Source of the DNA: Pseudoxanthomonas sp.
GTDB lineage: Bacteria > Pseudomonadota > Gammaproteobacteria > Xanthomonadales > Xanthomonadaceae
Reading direction: 5' to 3'
DNA length: 64,000 nt
NCBI RefSeq assembly: GCF_027498035.1
Contig: NZ_CP114978.1
Location: 4,030,001-4,094,000 of the forward strand
Each line of letters begins with the position of its first letter. Position 1 is the stretch's first letter. The notes below the pieces were generated by a model. The model was not told the origin of the DNA and did no database searches. It was given only the letters and a program-made list of their open reading frames with translations. A program made the translations under genes and the position numbers. Below are positions 8,515-16,262 of the stretch, in pieces.

Positions 8515-9264
8515 ATGGCCGCTTTTGACGCGACGGAAGTACTGGTGCCGTACCGCGAAGGCCGCGGCTACGGCGCGATTCTGTTCGACCACGAACGCCT
8601 TCGGCAAGCCGAAGCGCGATGGATGGACCCAGCTTACTGGGCCGAGCGCGCGCGTCCCGTCGACAGTGGTGGCCGGGGTGGTGCGTGGTTCATCGATGCG
8701 CCGTTCGGGCCCAGCCTGCTGCGCCTGTACAAGCGCGGCGGCATGGCAGCCAATGTCAGCACCGACCGTTACCTGTGGCGCGGCGCCAACCGGACCCGCA
8801 GCTTCGCCGAATTCCGCCTGACCCGCGCGCTGCTGGCCAAGGGCCTGCCGGTGCCGCGCCCGTTCGTGGCCAGCTACGTGCACGAAGGCATGGGCTACCG
8901 CGCGGCGATCCTGATGGAGCGCCTGCCGGATGTGCGTTCGCTGGCGGATCGGTTCCAGGTCGCTGGCGGCGGTGCGCCGCTGGAAGAAACCGGCCGGCTG
9001 ATCGCGCGCTTCCATCGAGCCGGCCTGGACCATGCCGACCTCAACGCACACAACATCCTGTTCGATGCGCAGGGCCATGGCTGGCTGATCGATTTCGACC
9101 GCGGCGTGCTGCGCATCCCGGCCACGCGTTGGCGCGAGGCCAACCTGGCCCGGCTCAAGCGTTCGCTGCTGAAGCTGCGCGGCGAGCGTGCCGTGGCATT
9201 GGTGGAAGAAGACTTCGTGCGCCTGCGCAAGGCTTACGACCGCGTCTGGGAGCGGGGCTTCTAG
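8515..9264 (+). CDS. kdkA: 3-deoxy-D-manno-octulosonic acid (Kdo) kinase
   Basis: 249 residues of the KdkA/WaaP-like kinase fold. Visible motifs are the N-terminal RRGGMAANVSTDRYLW-type segment (here KRGGMAANVSTDRYLWRG), the catalytic loop HADLNAHNILFD and the metal-binding LIDFDRG. It phosphorylates Kdo of lipid A-Kdo with ATP, adding negative charge to the inner core. The neighbouring divergent heptosyltransferase-like gene fits. A GTG immediately precedes the ATG; the ATG was chosen. The next gene begins two bases after its stop. Confidence 0.93.
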   Translation: MAAFDATEVLVPYREGRGYGAILFDHERLRQAEARWMDPAYWAERARPVDSGGRGGAWFIDAPFGPSLLRLYKRGGMAANVSTDRYLWRGANRTRSFAEFRLTRALLAKGLPVPRPFVASYVHEGMGYRAAILMERLPDVRSLADRFQVAGGGAPLEETGRLIARFHRAGLDHADLNAHNILFDAQGHGWLIDFDRGVLRIPATRWREANLARLKRSLLKLRGERAVALVEEDFVRLRKAYDRVWERGF

Positions 9265-9266
9265 GC

Positions 9267-10022
9267 ATGGGCTGGACGTTGCGGTTTCAGGGCGTGGGTA
9301 ACGCTTCGGCGGTCGAGCTGGGCTCGGCCATGGCGACCATCGAACGCGATGGCGCGCCGTGGCTGACCATCGACTGCGGTAGCGAAGGGCTGGACGCCTT
9401 CATCCACCAGTACGGCCATGCGCCGTCGGCGGTGTTCGTCACCCATACGCACCTGGACCATGTGGGCGGCTTCGAGCGCCTGTTCGGCAGCGCCTACTTC
9501 AATCCCGCGCGACGTGGCCAGGTGCTGCTGTACGTGCCGGCGCCGATCGTGCCACTGCTGCACCAGCGGGTGGCCGAATATCCGAACGTGCTGGCCGAGG
9601 GTGGGGCGAACTTCTGGGATGCCTTCCGGCTGGTGCCGGTGGGCGAGGCGTTCTGGCACGACGGCGTGCGGCTGGAAGTCTTCCCGGTGCGCCACCACTG
9701 GCCGCAGACCGCGTTCGGCCTGCGCCTGCCGCATTCGCTGGTGTGGACCGGCGACACCAGGCCGATCCCCGAGATGCTGGCCCGTTACGCGGATGCCGAT
9801 GAAGTGATCGCCCACGACTGCGCGCTGCACGGCAATCCTTCGCACAGCGGCATCGAGGATCTGGAGCGTGAATACGCGCCGGCGCTGCTGGCCCGCTGCG
9901 TGCTGTACCACCACGCCAGTGCCGACGAGGCCCAGGCACTGGTCGCACGCGGCCACCACGTGGCATTGCCGGGGCAGGTGCTAGCCTTGCGTGACCCGAT
10001 GGTGGACCACACCTTCTCCTGA
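9267..10022 (+). CDS. MBL-fold metallo-hydrolase
   Basis: 251 residues. The signature VTHTHLDHVGG (His60, His62, Asp64, His65) and later VFPVRHHWPQ, WTGDTRP and a terminal YHHAS block give a complete dinuclear metal site. The start MGWTLRFQGVGNASAVELGS resembles RNase Z/phosphodiesterase-like members that open with a glycine-rich strand. The substrate cannot be named. It lies in a tight run kdkA-MBL-moaA with gaps of 2 and 1 bases, so it is expressed with both, although it belongs to neither pathway by known function. Confidence 0.85.
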   Translation: MGWTLRFQGVGNASAVELGSAMATIERDGAPWLTIDCGSEGLDAFIHQYGHAPSAVFVTHTHLDHVGGFERLFGSAYFNPARRGQVLLYVPAPIVPLLHQRVAEYPNVLAEGGANFWDAFRLVPVGEAFWHDGVRLEVFPVRHHWPQTAFGLRLPHSLVWTGDTRPIPEMLARYADADEVIAHDCALHGNPSHSGIEDLEREYAPALLARCVLYHHASADEAQALVARGHHVALPGQVLALRDPMVDHTFS

Positions 10023-10023
10023 C

Positions 10024-11049
10024 ATGAACGCTGTCCTGCGCACGCCCGAACTGCCGCTGGATCTGCGCGGCCGGCCGCTGCGCGACCTGCGCCTGTCGGT
10101 GATCGAAGCCTGCAACTTCCGCTGCGGCTACTGCATGCCGGCCGACAAGGTGCCGGACGATTACGGGCTGGAAGCGGCCTCGCGCCTGTCCTTCGACCAG
10201 ATCGAGGTGCTGGTGCGCAGCTTTGCCCGGGTCGGGGTGAACAAGCTGCGCCTGACCGGCGGCGAGCCGCTGCTGCGCAAGCGCCTGCCCGAACTGGTCG
10301 AGCGGTTGGCGCGGATTCCCGGCATCGATGATCTGGCCATGACCACCAACGGCTCGCTGCTGGCGCGCCACGCACAGGCGCTGCACGACGCGGGGTTGCG
10401 CCGGATCACCATCAGCCTGGATGCGCTGGAGCCGGCGCGCTTTGCCGAAATGTCCGGTGGGCGCGGGCAGATCGACGCGGTGCTGGCGGGTATCGACGCA
10501 GCCAGGGCCGCCGGGTTTTCCAGCCTCAAGCTCAACTGCGTGGTCCAGCGCGGGGTCAATGAAGACCAGGTGCTGCCGTTGGTCGAACACTTCCGCGGCA
10601 GCGGCCATGTGTTGCGCTTCATCGAATTCATGGACGTGGGCACCTGCAATGGCTGGCAATCCGGCCAGGTGGTGTCCTCGGCCACGCTGCGCGACCGCGT
10701 CCACGCGCGCTGGCCGTTGCATGCGCTCGATGCGCACTATCGTGGCGAGGTGGCCGAGCGACATGCGTTCGACGATGGCGCCGGCGAGATCGGGTTTGTG
10801 TCTTCGGTGACCGCGCCGTTCTGCGGCGACTGCCATCGCGCCCGCGTCTCGGCCGACGGCCAGCTTTATACCTGCCTGTTTTCCGGTGCCGGCAGCGACC
10901 TGCGGCCGGCGCTGGGGCAGGGCGAAACCGCATTGGCCGAGCACCTGGCCGGCCTGTGGTCGCGACGCGGCGACCGCTACAGCGAGATTCGCGGCCAGGC
11001 CGCGCAGCCACCACGCAAGCGCGTGGAAATGTTCTTGATTGGGGGTTGA
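10024..11049 (+). CDS. moaA: GTP 3',8-cyclase MoaA (molybdenum cofactor)
   Basis: 341 residues. The radical SAM cluster motif CNFRCGYC (Cys30, Cys34, Cys37) and the C-terminal second cluster motif FCGDCHRARVSADGQLYTC (Cys267, Cys270, Cys284) are complete, and the protein ends with the functional Gly-Gly (FLIGG). It converts GTP to 3',8-cH2GTP, the first step of molybdopterin synthesis. It heads a moaA-moaC-moaD-moaE run; the product is passed to MoaC, whose reading frame is broken here. The ATG follows the preceding stop by one base. A GGHRxR-like GTP site is seen as SGGRGQID. Confidence 0.95.
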   Translation: MNAVLRTPELPLDLRGRPLRDLRLSVIEACNFRCGYCMPADKVPDDYGLEAASRLSFDQIEVLVRSFARVGVNKLRLTGGEPLLRKRLPELVERLARIPGIDDLAMTTNGSLLARHAQALHDAGLRRITISLDALEPARFAEMSGGRGQIDAVLAGIDAARAAGFSSLKLNCVVQRGVNEDQVLPLVEHFRGSGHVLRFIEFMDVGTCNGWQSGQVVSSATLRDRVHARWPLHALDAHYRGEVAERHAFDDGAGEIGFVSSVTAPFCGDCHRARVSADGQLYTCLFSGAGSDLRPALGQGETALAEHLAGLWSRRGDRYSEIRGQAAQPPRKRVEMFLIGG

Positions 11050-11554
11050 GTGAGTGCTGACGAACCGCGTCTGGTCGATGGGCTGACGCACCTGGATGCC
11101 GCCGGCCAGCCGGCGATGGTGGATGTGTCGGGCAAGGCCGTGACCGCGCGCCAGGCCACGGCCGAATGCGCCGTCGTGTTTCCGGCCGGAGGTCGCCCAG
11201 CAGCTGCGGCGTGATGCGCTGCGCAGCGCCAAGGGCGGCATCGTCGATACGGCAGTGATCGCCGGGACCATGGCGGTCAAGCGCACCCACGAGCTGATCC
11301 CGTTCTGCCATCCGCTGCCGATCGACGGCTGCAGGCTGTCCATCGATTGGAGCGGCGAGCACGCGCTGCGGATCGAATGCACGGTGCGCACCACCCACCG
11401 TACTGGCGTGGAAATGGAAGCCATGACCGGCGCCACGGTCGCGGCGCTGACGGTCTATGACATGTGCAAGGCGCTGTCGCACGACATCGTGCTCGGCCCG
11501 GCGCGGCTGATCGGCAAGCACGGCGGCAAGCGCGATTTCGGGGTCGGCGCATGA
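11050..11554 (+). pseudogene. moaC: moaC (cyclic pyranopterin monophosphate synthase), interrupted by a +1 frameshift
   Basis: The GTG directly after the moaA stop opens a MoaC N terminus (GLTHLDAAGQPAMVDVSGKAV...AECAVVFPA), but the frame then reads GGRPAAAA and stops at 11212-11214 after 54 codons. Removing one G at 11188-11189 restores the family sequence FPAEVAQQLRRDALRSAKGGIVD and continues to 11554 through the conserved AGTMAVKRTHELIPFCHPL, GVEMEAMTGATVAALTVYDMCKALSHD and GKHGGKRDF blocks. All catalytic residues lie after the break. MoaC makes cyclic pyranopterin monophosphate. The intact flanks and conserved remainder suggest either a sequencing/assembly error or a very recent mutation. 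The repaired length, about 167 residues, is normal. Confidence 0.9.
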
Positions 11555-11793
11555 CCGGCGTGCAGGTGCTGTACTTCGCCAGCCTGCGCCAGGGCGCGGG
11601 CGTGGAAACCGAAAACGTACAGACCCACGCACGGGACCTGGCCGGCCTGTACGCGGAGTTGCGCGCCCGGCATGGATTCGCATGGGAGCCCGCGCATCTG
11701 CGCGTGGCGGTGGACGGCGCGTTCGCGCGCTGGGACGATGCGCTCGCCGAAGGCGCGCAGGTCGCCTTCATTCCGCCCGTCAGTGGAGGCTGA
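11551..11793 (+). CDS. moaD: Molybdopterin synthase sulfur carrier subunit MoaD
   Basis: 80 residues with a ubiquitin-like beta-grasp fold: VQVLYFASLRQGAGVETE at the start and AQVAFIPPVSGG at the end. The terminal Gly-Gly is adenylated and thiocarboxylated by MoeB and donates sulfur in the MoaE complex. Its ATG overlaps the moaC stop by four bases, so translation is probably coupled; a frameshifted moaC could lower its translation. moaE starts seven bases later. Confidence 0.93.
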   Translation: MTGVQVLYFASLRQGAGVETENVQTHARDLAGLYAELRARHGFAWEPAHLRVAVDGAFARWDDALAEGAQVAFIPPVSGG

Positions 11794-11800
11794 CCCACCC

Positions 11801-12235
11801 ATGCCACGTTTCGCACTGACCACCGATGCCATCGAGACCGCGCCGCTGCGCGCGCAACTGCTGGATGCCCGCGCGGGCGCTTTCGCCAGCTTCGAAGGCT
11901 GGGTGCGCGACAACAACCAGGGCCAGCGCGTGTCCGGCCTGCATTACCAGGCTTACGTCGAACTGGCCCAGGCCGAAGGCGAAAAGGTCATCGACGAGGC
12001 GCTGTCGAAATTCGACATCCTCGACGCGCGCTGCGTGCACCGCACTGGCGAACTGGCGATCGGCGAGATGGCGGTGTGGGTGGGCGTGAGTGCGGGTCAT
12101 CGCGATGGCGCATTCGCCGCCTGCCGCTGGATCATCGACCAGGCCAAGCTGCGCGTGCCGATCTGGAAGCGGGAGCGCTACGCCAGCGGTACCGACGAAT
12201 GGCTGCACCCGCAGGCGCCTGAAATCGCGGATTGA
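11801..12235 (+). CDS. moaE: Molybdopterin synthase catalytic subunit MoaE
   Basis: 144 residues. Conserved blocks are GAFASFEGWVRDNNQGQRVSGLHYQAY, VHRTGELAIGEMAVWVGVSAGHRDGAFAACRWIIDQAK and the active-site lysine region PIWKRERYASG. It converts cyclic pyranopterin monophosphate to molybdopterin using sulfur from two MoaD molecules. It is the last gene of the moa run and is followed by a GTAG-type palindromic repeat pair. Confidence 0.95.
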   Translation: MPRFALTTDAIETAPLRAQLLDARAGAFASFEGWVRDNNQGQRVSGLHYQAYVELAQAEGEKVIDEALSKFDILDARCVHRTGELAIGEMAVWVGVSAGHRDGAFAACRWIIDQAKLRVPIWKRERYASGTDEWLHPQAPEIAD

Positions 12236-12247
12236 CCCCAGCCTTTT

Positions 12248-12340
12248 GTAGAGCGGAGCTTGCTCCGCTGCTCTACGGCCAGATCGCATGAAAGCCCCAG
12301 CGGAGCCCCCAAGATGGGATTGCCACAAGCTCCGCTCTAC
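12248..12340. repeat. GTAG-headed REP-like inverted repeat pair
   Basis: Two arms of 15 bases (starting GTAGAGCGGAGCTTG at 12248 and ending in its complement at 12340) face each other. The left unit is itself a palindrome (12248-12276). The layout resembles the GTAG-type (SMAG) extragenic palindromes known in Stenotrophomonas. Related pairs occur at 45381, 47250 and 61945. It fills most of the gap between moaE and the SRP RNA. Confidence 0.85.
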
Positions 12341-12377
12341 ACAAGCGGCGCCGCCACGGATTCCCGGGTCCCAAAAA

Positions 12378-12488
12378 GGTGGCGGCCCCGCCGGCTGACC
12401 TCGGCGCCCGCATCAGTCGATACCGTTGCTGCCTTCCGGCCCTGGCGGAGTTTTCGACCTAGCGTCGCGAGGGGCCGACGGGGCCACC
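12378..12488 (-). ncRNA. ffs: Signal recognition particle RNA (4.5S)
   Basis: On the minus strand the core reads GCCAGGGCCGGAAGGCAGCA, the universal apical loop of bacterial SRP RNA that binds Ffh, and the two ends (GGTGGCCCCG and CGGGGCCGCCACC) pair in a long closing stem. The 111-base length fits the small bacterial form. A run of five T follows the 3' end directly (12373-12377), so the molecule's own stem may act as its terminator. Exact ends are inferred from pairing. Confidence 0.92.
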
Positions 12489-12558
12489 ATAGACGCGGGC
12501 CGCGCATGAGGCGCGGCCCGGGTTTGCTGCAATCATTGTTGGAAGCAATGATCAAAAC

Positions 12559-12651
12559 TGGCGGAGAGAGGGGGATTCGAACCCCCGAAGCGCGGTTTAG
12601 ACGCTTACACACTTTCCAGGCGTGCTCCTTCAACCGCTCGGACACCTCTCC
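12559..12651 (-). tRNA. tRNA-Ser (anticodon GGA)
   Basis: On the minus strand the acceptor stem GGAGAGG pairs with TCTCTCC (one G-U), followed by discriminator G and encoded CCA. The anticodon loop is in GCCTGGAAAGTGTG with GGA, the long variable arm is serine-type and the T arm contains GGTTCGAATCC. Length is 93 bases with CCA. It lies 70 bases upstream of the SRP RNA on the same strand, so the two may share a transcript. Confidence 0.96.
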
Positions 12652-12691
12652 GGGACCTGGATACGACCGCTGGCCGTACTCAGGGGCGCAG

Positions 12692-12697
12692 ATTCTA
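12692..12697 (-). promoter_or_regulatory. Possible -10 element of tRNA-Ser(GGA)
   Basis: TAGAAT on the minus strand, about 40 bases before the tRNA 5' end, matches a sigma-70 -10 box in five of six positions. No good -35 was found at the right distance, so the call is weak. Confidence 0.35.
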
Positions 12698-12829
12698 GCC
12701 GCGCGCGGGATTTAAAGCGAGCCCTCGCGGCAGCTTGCATTGCTGGCGGTCATTCAGTTCCCGGGCCCGTGGCGTCCGGCCTGGCATCCCGTCCTTGGAA
12801 CGTTCCACCTGGCGCGGCACAATGACGCC

Positions 12830-14749
12830 ATGTCCTATCTCGTCCTGGCCCGTAAATGGCGCCCCAAGCGTTTCGCCGAGCTGGTTGGGCAGGAACACGT
12901 GGTCCGCGCGCTTTCCAATGCACTGGATAGTGGTCGCATCCACCACGCCTTCCTGTTCACCGGCACGCGTGGTGTGGGCAAGACCACCATCGCGCGCATC
13001 TTCGCCAAATCGCTGAACTGCGAGACCGGCACCAGCGCCGACCCGTGCGGCCAGTGCCCGGCCTGCCTGGACATCGATTCGGGCCGCTACATCGACCTGC
13101 TGGAAATCGACGCCGCGTCCAACACCGGCGTGGACGACGTGCGCGAGGTGATCGAAAATGCCCAGTACATGCCCTCGCGCGGCAAGTACAAGGTCTACCT
13201 GATCGACGAAGTGCACATGCTCTCCAAGGCGGCGTTCAATGCGCTGTTGAAGACGCTGGAAGAGCCACCGGAGCACGTGAAGTTCCTGCTGGCCACGACC
13301 GATCCGCAGAAGCTGCCGGTCACCGTGCTCAGCCGCTGCCTGCAGTTCAACCTCAAGCGCCTGGACGAGGAACAGATCGGTGGCCAGATCACCCGGATCC
13401 TGGCGGCCGAGCAGATTCCTTCGGAAGAAGGCGCCGTGCGCCAGATCGCCAAGGCGGCCGATGGATCGTTGCGCGACGGACTGTCGCTGCTGGACCAGGC
13501 CATCGCCTACACCGGCGGCGAACTGGGCGATGCCGGCGTGCGCACGATGCTGGGCAGCGTCGACCGAACCCAGGTCAGCGCGCTGCTGCAGGCGCTGGCT
13601 GATGGTGATGGTGGCCAGCTGATGGCGACCATCGGCGCGGTGGCCGAGTTTTCGCCCGACTGGGGCGGCGTGCTGGAGGCGGTGGCCGAAGCGCTGCATC
13701 GCATCCAGGTGCGCCAGCTGGTACCGGGCGTGGCGATCGAGGCCGAGGGTTTCGATGCCAGCGTCTTCGCCGGGCGCCTGCGGCCGGAAGTGGTGCAGCT
13801 GTGGTACCAGATGGCGCTCAACGGGCGCCGCGACCTGTACCTGGCGCCGAGCCCGCGTGCCGGCTTCGAAATGAGCGTGCTGCGCATGCTGGCGTTCCGT
13901 CCGGCATCGGCTGGCGACATGGCGCCAGCAGGCGCTGCGCCAGGGCGTTCTTCCGTGGCATCGAGTGGCGCGGGAACCTCGGCGACGGGGTCGGCAGCGG
14001 CTTCGGCAGCGGCGGCTTCAGCGCCGGACCCTGTGCCGGTCGCACCTGAAGCCGCAACGGCGCCGCCTGCGCCGCCCGAACAACATCAGTCGGCGATGCC
14101 GGTTGCGGCTAACAGGCCTGCGCCTCCCGCCATGGATGACACCCCGCCGTGGGACGTGCCTGCGCCCAAGCCCGTCGCCAGCGCGCCCGTGGCGTCCGCC
14201 GCCGCGCCGAAAGCGGCAGCGCCCGCGCCCAGCGTCGACGACGTGCCACCGTGGGACGTGCCCGGGCAGCCGGTCGTGGCCACCGCTTCGCCGGCCGCGC
14301 CGCAAATCGCAGTCGACACTGCACCGGTGCATGCGCCGGTGGCAGGCCAGGGCATCGACATCGCCGATGCCGATCACTGGCTGGCGCTGGTGGCCTCGGC
14401 GCAGTTGACCGGTCCGTCCAAGCAGCTGGCCGCCAATGCTGCGTTTTCCAGCTATGGCGATGCGGTGCTGCGACTGTCGCTGGCGCCGGGCTTCGAATAC
14501 CTGCGCACCGATCGTTCGATTGGTGATCTTTCCGATGCGCTGTCCAGTGCGCTCGGTCATGCGCCGAAGATCGTGTTCGAAGCTGCAGCCGACCACGGCG
14601 AAACCCTGGCCACGCGCGATGCGCGCAAGCAGGACGAGCGTCGCTCTTCGGCGGAAGAAAGCTTCATGAACCATCCCGACGTGCAGCGCCTGATCGAACA
14701 GCAGGGCGCGCGCGTGGTCCCCGATTCCATCCGACCTTTTGACGAGTAA
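12830..14749 (+). CDS. dnaX: DNA polymerase III tau (and possibly gamma) subunit
   Basis: 639 residues. The N-terminal AAA+ clamp-loader region has Walker A GTRGVGKTT, the zinc-binding Cys64/73/76/79 (LNC...DPCGQCPAC), Walker B VYLIDEVHML and sensor 1 LLATTDPQKLPVTVLSRC. A Pro/Ala-rich linker (about residues 365-510) contains two copies of PPWDVP, and a C-terminal tau-like domain ends DVQRLIEQQGARVVPDSIRPFDE. It forms the clamp loader and links it to polymerase and helicase. No A-rich slippery run for a programmed gamma frameshift was seen. The ATG start gives the family N terminus MSYLVLARKWRP. ybaB and recR follow, a conserved trio. Confidence 0.97.
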   Translation: MSYLVLARKWRPKRFAELVGQEHVVRALSNALDSGRIHHAFLFTGTRGVGKTTIARIFAKSLNCETGTSADPCGQCPACLDIDSGRYIDLLEIDAASNTGVDDVREVIENAQYMPSRGKYKVYLIDEVHMLSKAAFNALLKTLEEPPEHVKFLLATTDPQKLPVTVLSRCLQFNLKRLDEEQIGGQITRILAAEQIPSEEGAVRQIAKAADGSLRDGLSLLDQAIAYTGGELGDAGVRTMLGSVDRTQVSALLQALADGDGGQLMATIGAVAEFSPDWGGVLEAVAEALHRIQVRQLVPGVAIEAEGFDASVFAGRLRPEVVQLWYQMALNGRRDLYLAPSPRAGFEMSVLRMLAFRPASAGDMAPAGAAPGRSSVASSGAGTSATGSAAASAAAASAPDPVPVAPEAATAPPAPPEQHQSAMPVAANRPAPPAMDDTPPWDVPAPKPVASAPVASAAAPKAAAPAPSVDDVPPWDVPGQPVVATASPAAPQIAVDTAPVHAPVAGQGIDIADADHWLALVASAQLTGPSKQLAANAAFSSYGDAVLRLSLAPGFEYLRTDRSIGDLSDALSSALGHAPKIVFEAAADHGETLATRDARKQDERRSSAEESFMNHPDVQRLIEQQGARVVPDSIRPFDE

Positions 14750-14755
14750 ACCAAG

Positions 14756-15076
14756 ATGCGTGGAAATATCGCCCAGATGATGCAGCAGGCGCAGAAGATG
14801 CAGGAAAACCTGCAGAAGGCGCAGGAAGAACTGGCCAAGCTGGAAGTCACCGGCAACGCTGGCGGCAACATGGTCAGCGTGACCCTGACCGGTGGCAAGG
14901 AATGCCGCAAGGTCCGCATCGACCCGACCCTGCTGTCCGATGCGGAGATGCTGGAAGACCTGATCGCTGCGGCCTTCAACGATGCGTCCAACAAGATCGA
15001 CGCCGAGTCCAAGACGCGCATGGGTTCGGCCACCGCCGGCATGCAGCTGCCGCCGGGCATGAAGCTGCCGTTCTGA
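14756..15076 (+). CDS. ybaB: YbaB/EbfC family nucleoid-associated protein
   Basis: 106 residues: an N-terminal Met/Gln-rich helix (IAQMMQQAQKMQENLQKAQEELAKLEVTG) and a C-terminal beta/helix part (VRIDPTLLSD...MLEDLIAAAFNDASNKID) ending MKLPF. Family dimers bind DNA as tweezers and affect nucleoid structure. It sits six bases after dnaX and before recR, the classic dnaX-ybaB-recR order, so co-transcription is expected. Confidence 0.95.
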   Translation: MRGNIAQMMQQAQKMQENLQKAQEELAKLEVTGNAGGNMVSVTLTGGKECRKVRIDPTLLSDAEMLEDLIAAAFNDASNKIDAESKTRMGSATAGMQLPPGMKLPF

Positions 15077-15134
15077 GCCGGCTGACTTCCGTCTGCGCCG
15101 GCCTGGTGCCGGCGCGTCGACGCGCCGCCATCGC

Positions 15135-15731
15135 ATGAGCGCTTCGCTGCTCGAACAACTCATCGACGCGCTGCGCGTATTGCCTGGCGTGGGCAACAAG
15201 AGTGCCCAGCGCATGGCCTACCAGCTGCTGGAGCGCGACCGCGAAGGCGGCCGGCGCCTGTCCGGTGCGCTGGCCGAGGCGATGGAGCACATCGGTCACT
15301 GCGCGCAGTGCCGTGATTTCACCGAGGGTGAGCTGTGCGCGATCTGCGCCAGCGCCAGTCGCGACCGGCACCAGTTATGCGCGGTGGAGTCACCGGCCGA
15401 CCGCCTGGCGATCGAACAGGCCACCGGCTACCGCGGCCTGTATTTCATCCTGCAGGGGCGGCTGTCGCCGCTCGATGGCATCGGGCCGCGCGAGCTGGGG
15501 CTGGAGCGGCTTGCGAGGCGCCTGGCCGAAGGCGAGGTCAATGAGTTGATCATCGCCACCAATCCCACCGTGGAAGGCGAGGCTACCGCGCACTACCTCG
15601 CGCAGCTCGCACGGCAAGCCAGTGTGCGGCCGATGCGCCTGGCCCACGGCGTGCCGCTGGGCGGCGAGCTGGAATACGTGGACCGCGGCACGCTGTCGCA
15701 TGCGTTCGGTTCGCGTAGCGAGATGGGCTGA
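15135..15731 (+). CDS. recR: Recombination mediator protein RecR
   Basis: 198 residues. A helix-hairpin-helix (LPGVGNKSAQRMAYQLL), the zinc motif CAQCRDFTEGELCAIC, a Toprim domain (CAVESPADRLAIEQATGYRGLYFIL...SPLDGIGP) and the C-terminal AHGVPLGGELEYVDRGTLSHAF block are all present. With RecF/RecO it loads RecA on SSB-coated single-stranded DNA gaps. recO is also in this window (46.5 kb), in a separate operon. Confidence 0.97.
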   Translation: MSASLLEQLIDALRVLPGVGNKSAQRMAYQLLERDREGGRRLSGALAEAMEHIGHCAQCRDFTEGELCAICASASRDRHQLCAVESPADRLAIEQATGYRGLYFILQGRLSPLDGIGPRELGLERLARRLAEGEVNELIIATNPTVEGEATAHYLAQLARQASVRPMRLAHGVPLGGELEYVDRGTLSHAFGSRSEMG

Positions 15732-15816
15732 CGCCTCGCTCGATAGATGCGGGCTTGCCGGTCATCGCATGCAGGCTAAGCTGGTGCGCTCATCCGCAAC
15801 GCAATCCGGCAGGCCC

Positions 15817-16170
15817 ATGAACGACACCATCTTCGGCAAGATCATCCGGCGCGAGATTCCCGCCAGCATCGTCTATGAAGACGATGAGGTGCTGGCTTTC
15901 AAGGACATCGCGCCGCAAGCGCCGGTGCATGTGCTCTTCATCCCCAAGGCCGTGCACGTGCCGACCCTGGATGACCTCAAGCCGGACCAGGCCACGCTGG
16001 TCGGAAAGCTGGTGCTGGCCGCCGCCGAATATGCGCGGCAGGAGGGCTTCGCTGACAAAGGCTACCGCGTGGTGATGAACTGCCGCGAGGACGCGGGCCA
16101 GACCGTCTACCACATCCACCTGCACCTGCTGGCCGGTGCGCCGCTGGGGCATTTCGGCGCGGGCGGCTGA
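15817..16170 (+). CDS. HIT-family nucleotide-binding protein (HinT-like)
   Basis: 117 residues with the histidine triad HIHLHLLAG (His99, His101, His103 leading to the alpha-phosphate site), and the earlier IPASIVYEDDEVLAFKDIAPQAPVHVLFIPK block of HinT-type purine nucleoside phosphoramidases. It hydrolyses AMP-linked phosphoramidates in the cytoplasm. The ATG start gives MNDTIFGKIIRREIP, the family opening. A terminator follows 34 bases after the stop. Confidence 0.93.
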   Translation: MNDTIFGKIIRREIPASIVYEDDEVLAFKDIAPQAPVHVLFIPKAVHVPTLDDLKPDQATLVGKLVLAAAEYARQEGFADKGYRVVMNCREDAGQTVYHIHLHLLAGAPLGHFGAGG

Positions 16171-16204
16171 TCGGCAACCCGCCACATCCATTCGCGTACA
16201 AACA

Positions 16205-16231
16205 AGAAGGGCCGGAAATCTCCGGCCCTTC
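16205..16231. terminator. Bidirectional terminator between HIT gene and slp
   Basis: A perfect stem AGAAGGGCCGG / CCGGCCCTTCT with a five-base loop sits between two convergent genes; T-rich sequence follows on both strands, more so on the minus strand (TTCTTGTTTG). Confidence 0.75.
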
Positions 16232-16262
16232 TGTGTTGGAGGGAAAGCCCTCCAGGTCGTGC

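Noticed and set aside
10010..10030. A molybdenum cofactor riboswitch before moaA
   Set aside because: Only one base separates the preceding stop and the moaA start, so there is no leader for such an element.
12497..12525. A GC-rich stem between the SRP RNA and tRNA-Ser as a terminator
   Set aside because: No T-run on either strand, and the minus-strand order tRNA then SRP RNA could be one transcript; the role is not supported.
12830..14749. A programmed frameshift site in dnaX
   Set aside because: No run of six or more A, or A-AAA-AAG-like heptamer, was found.
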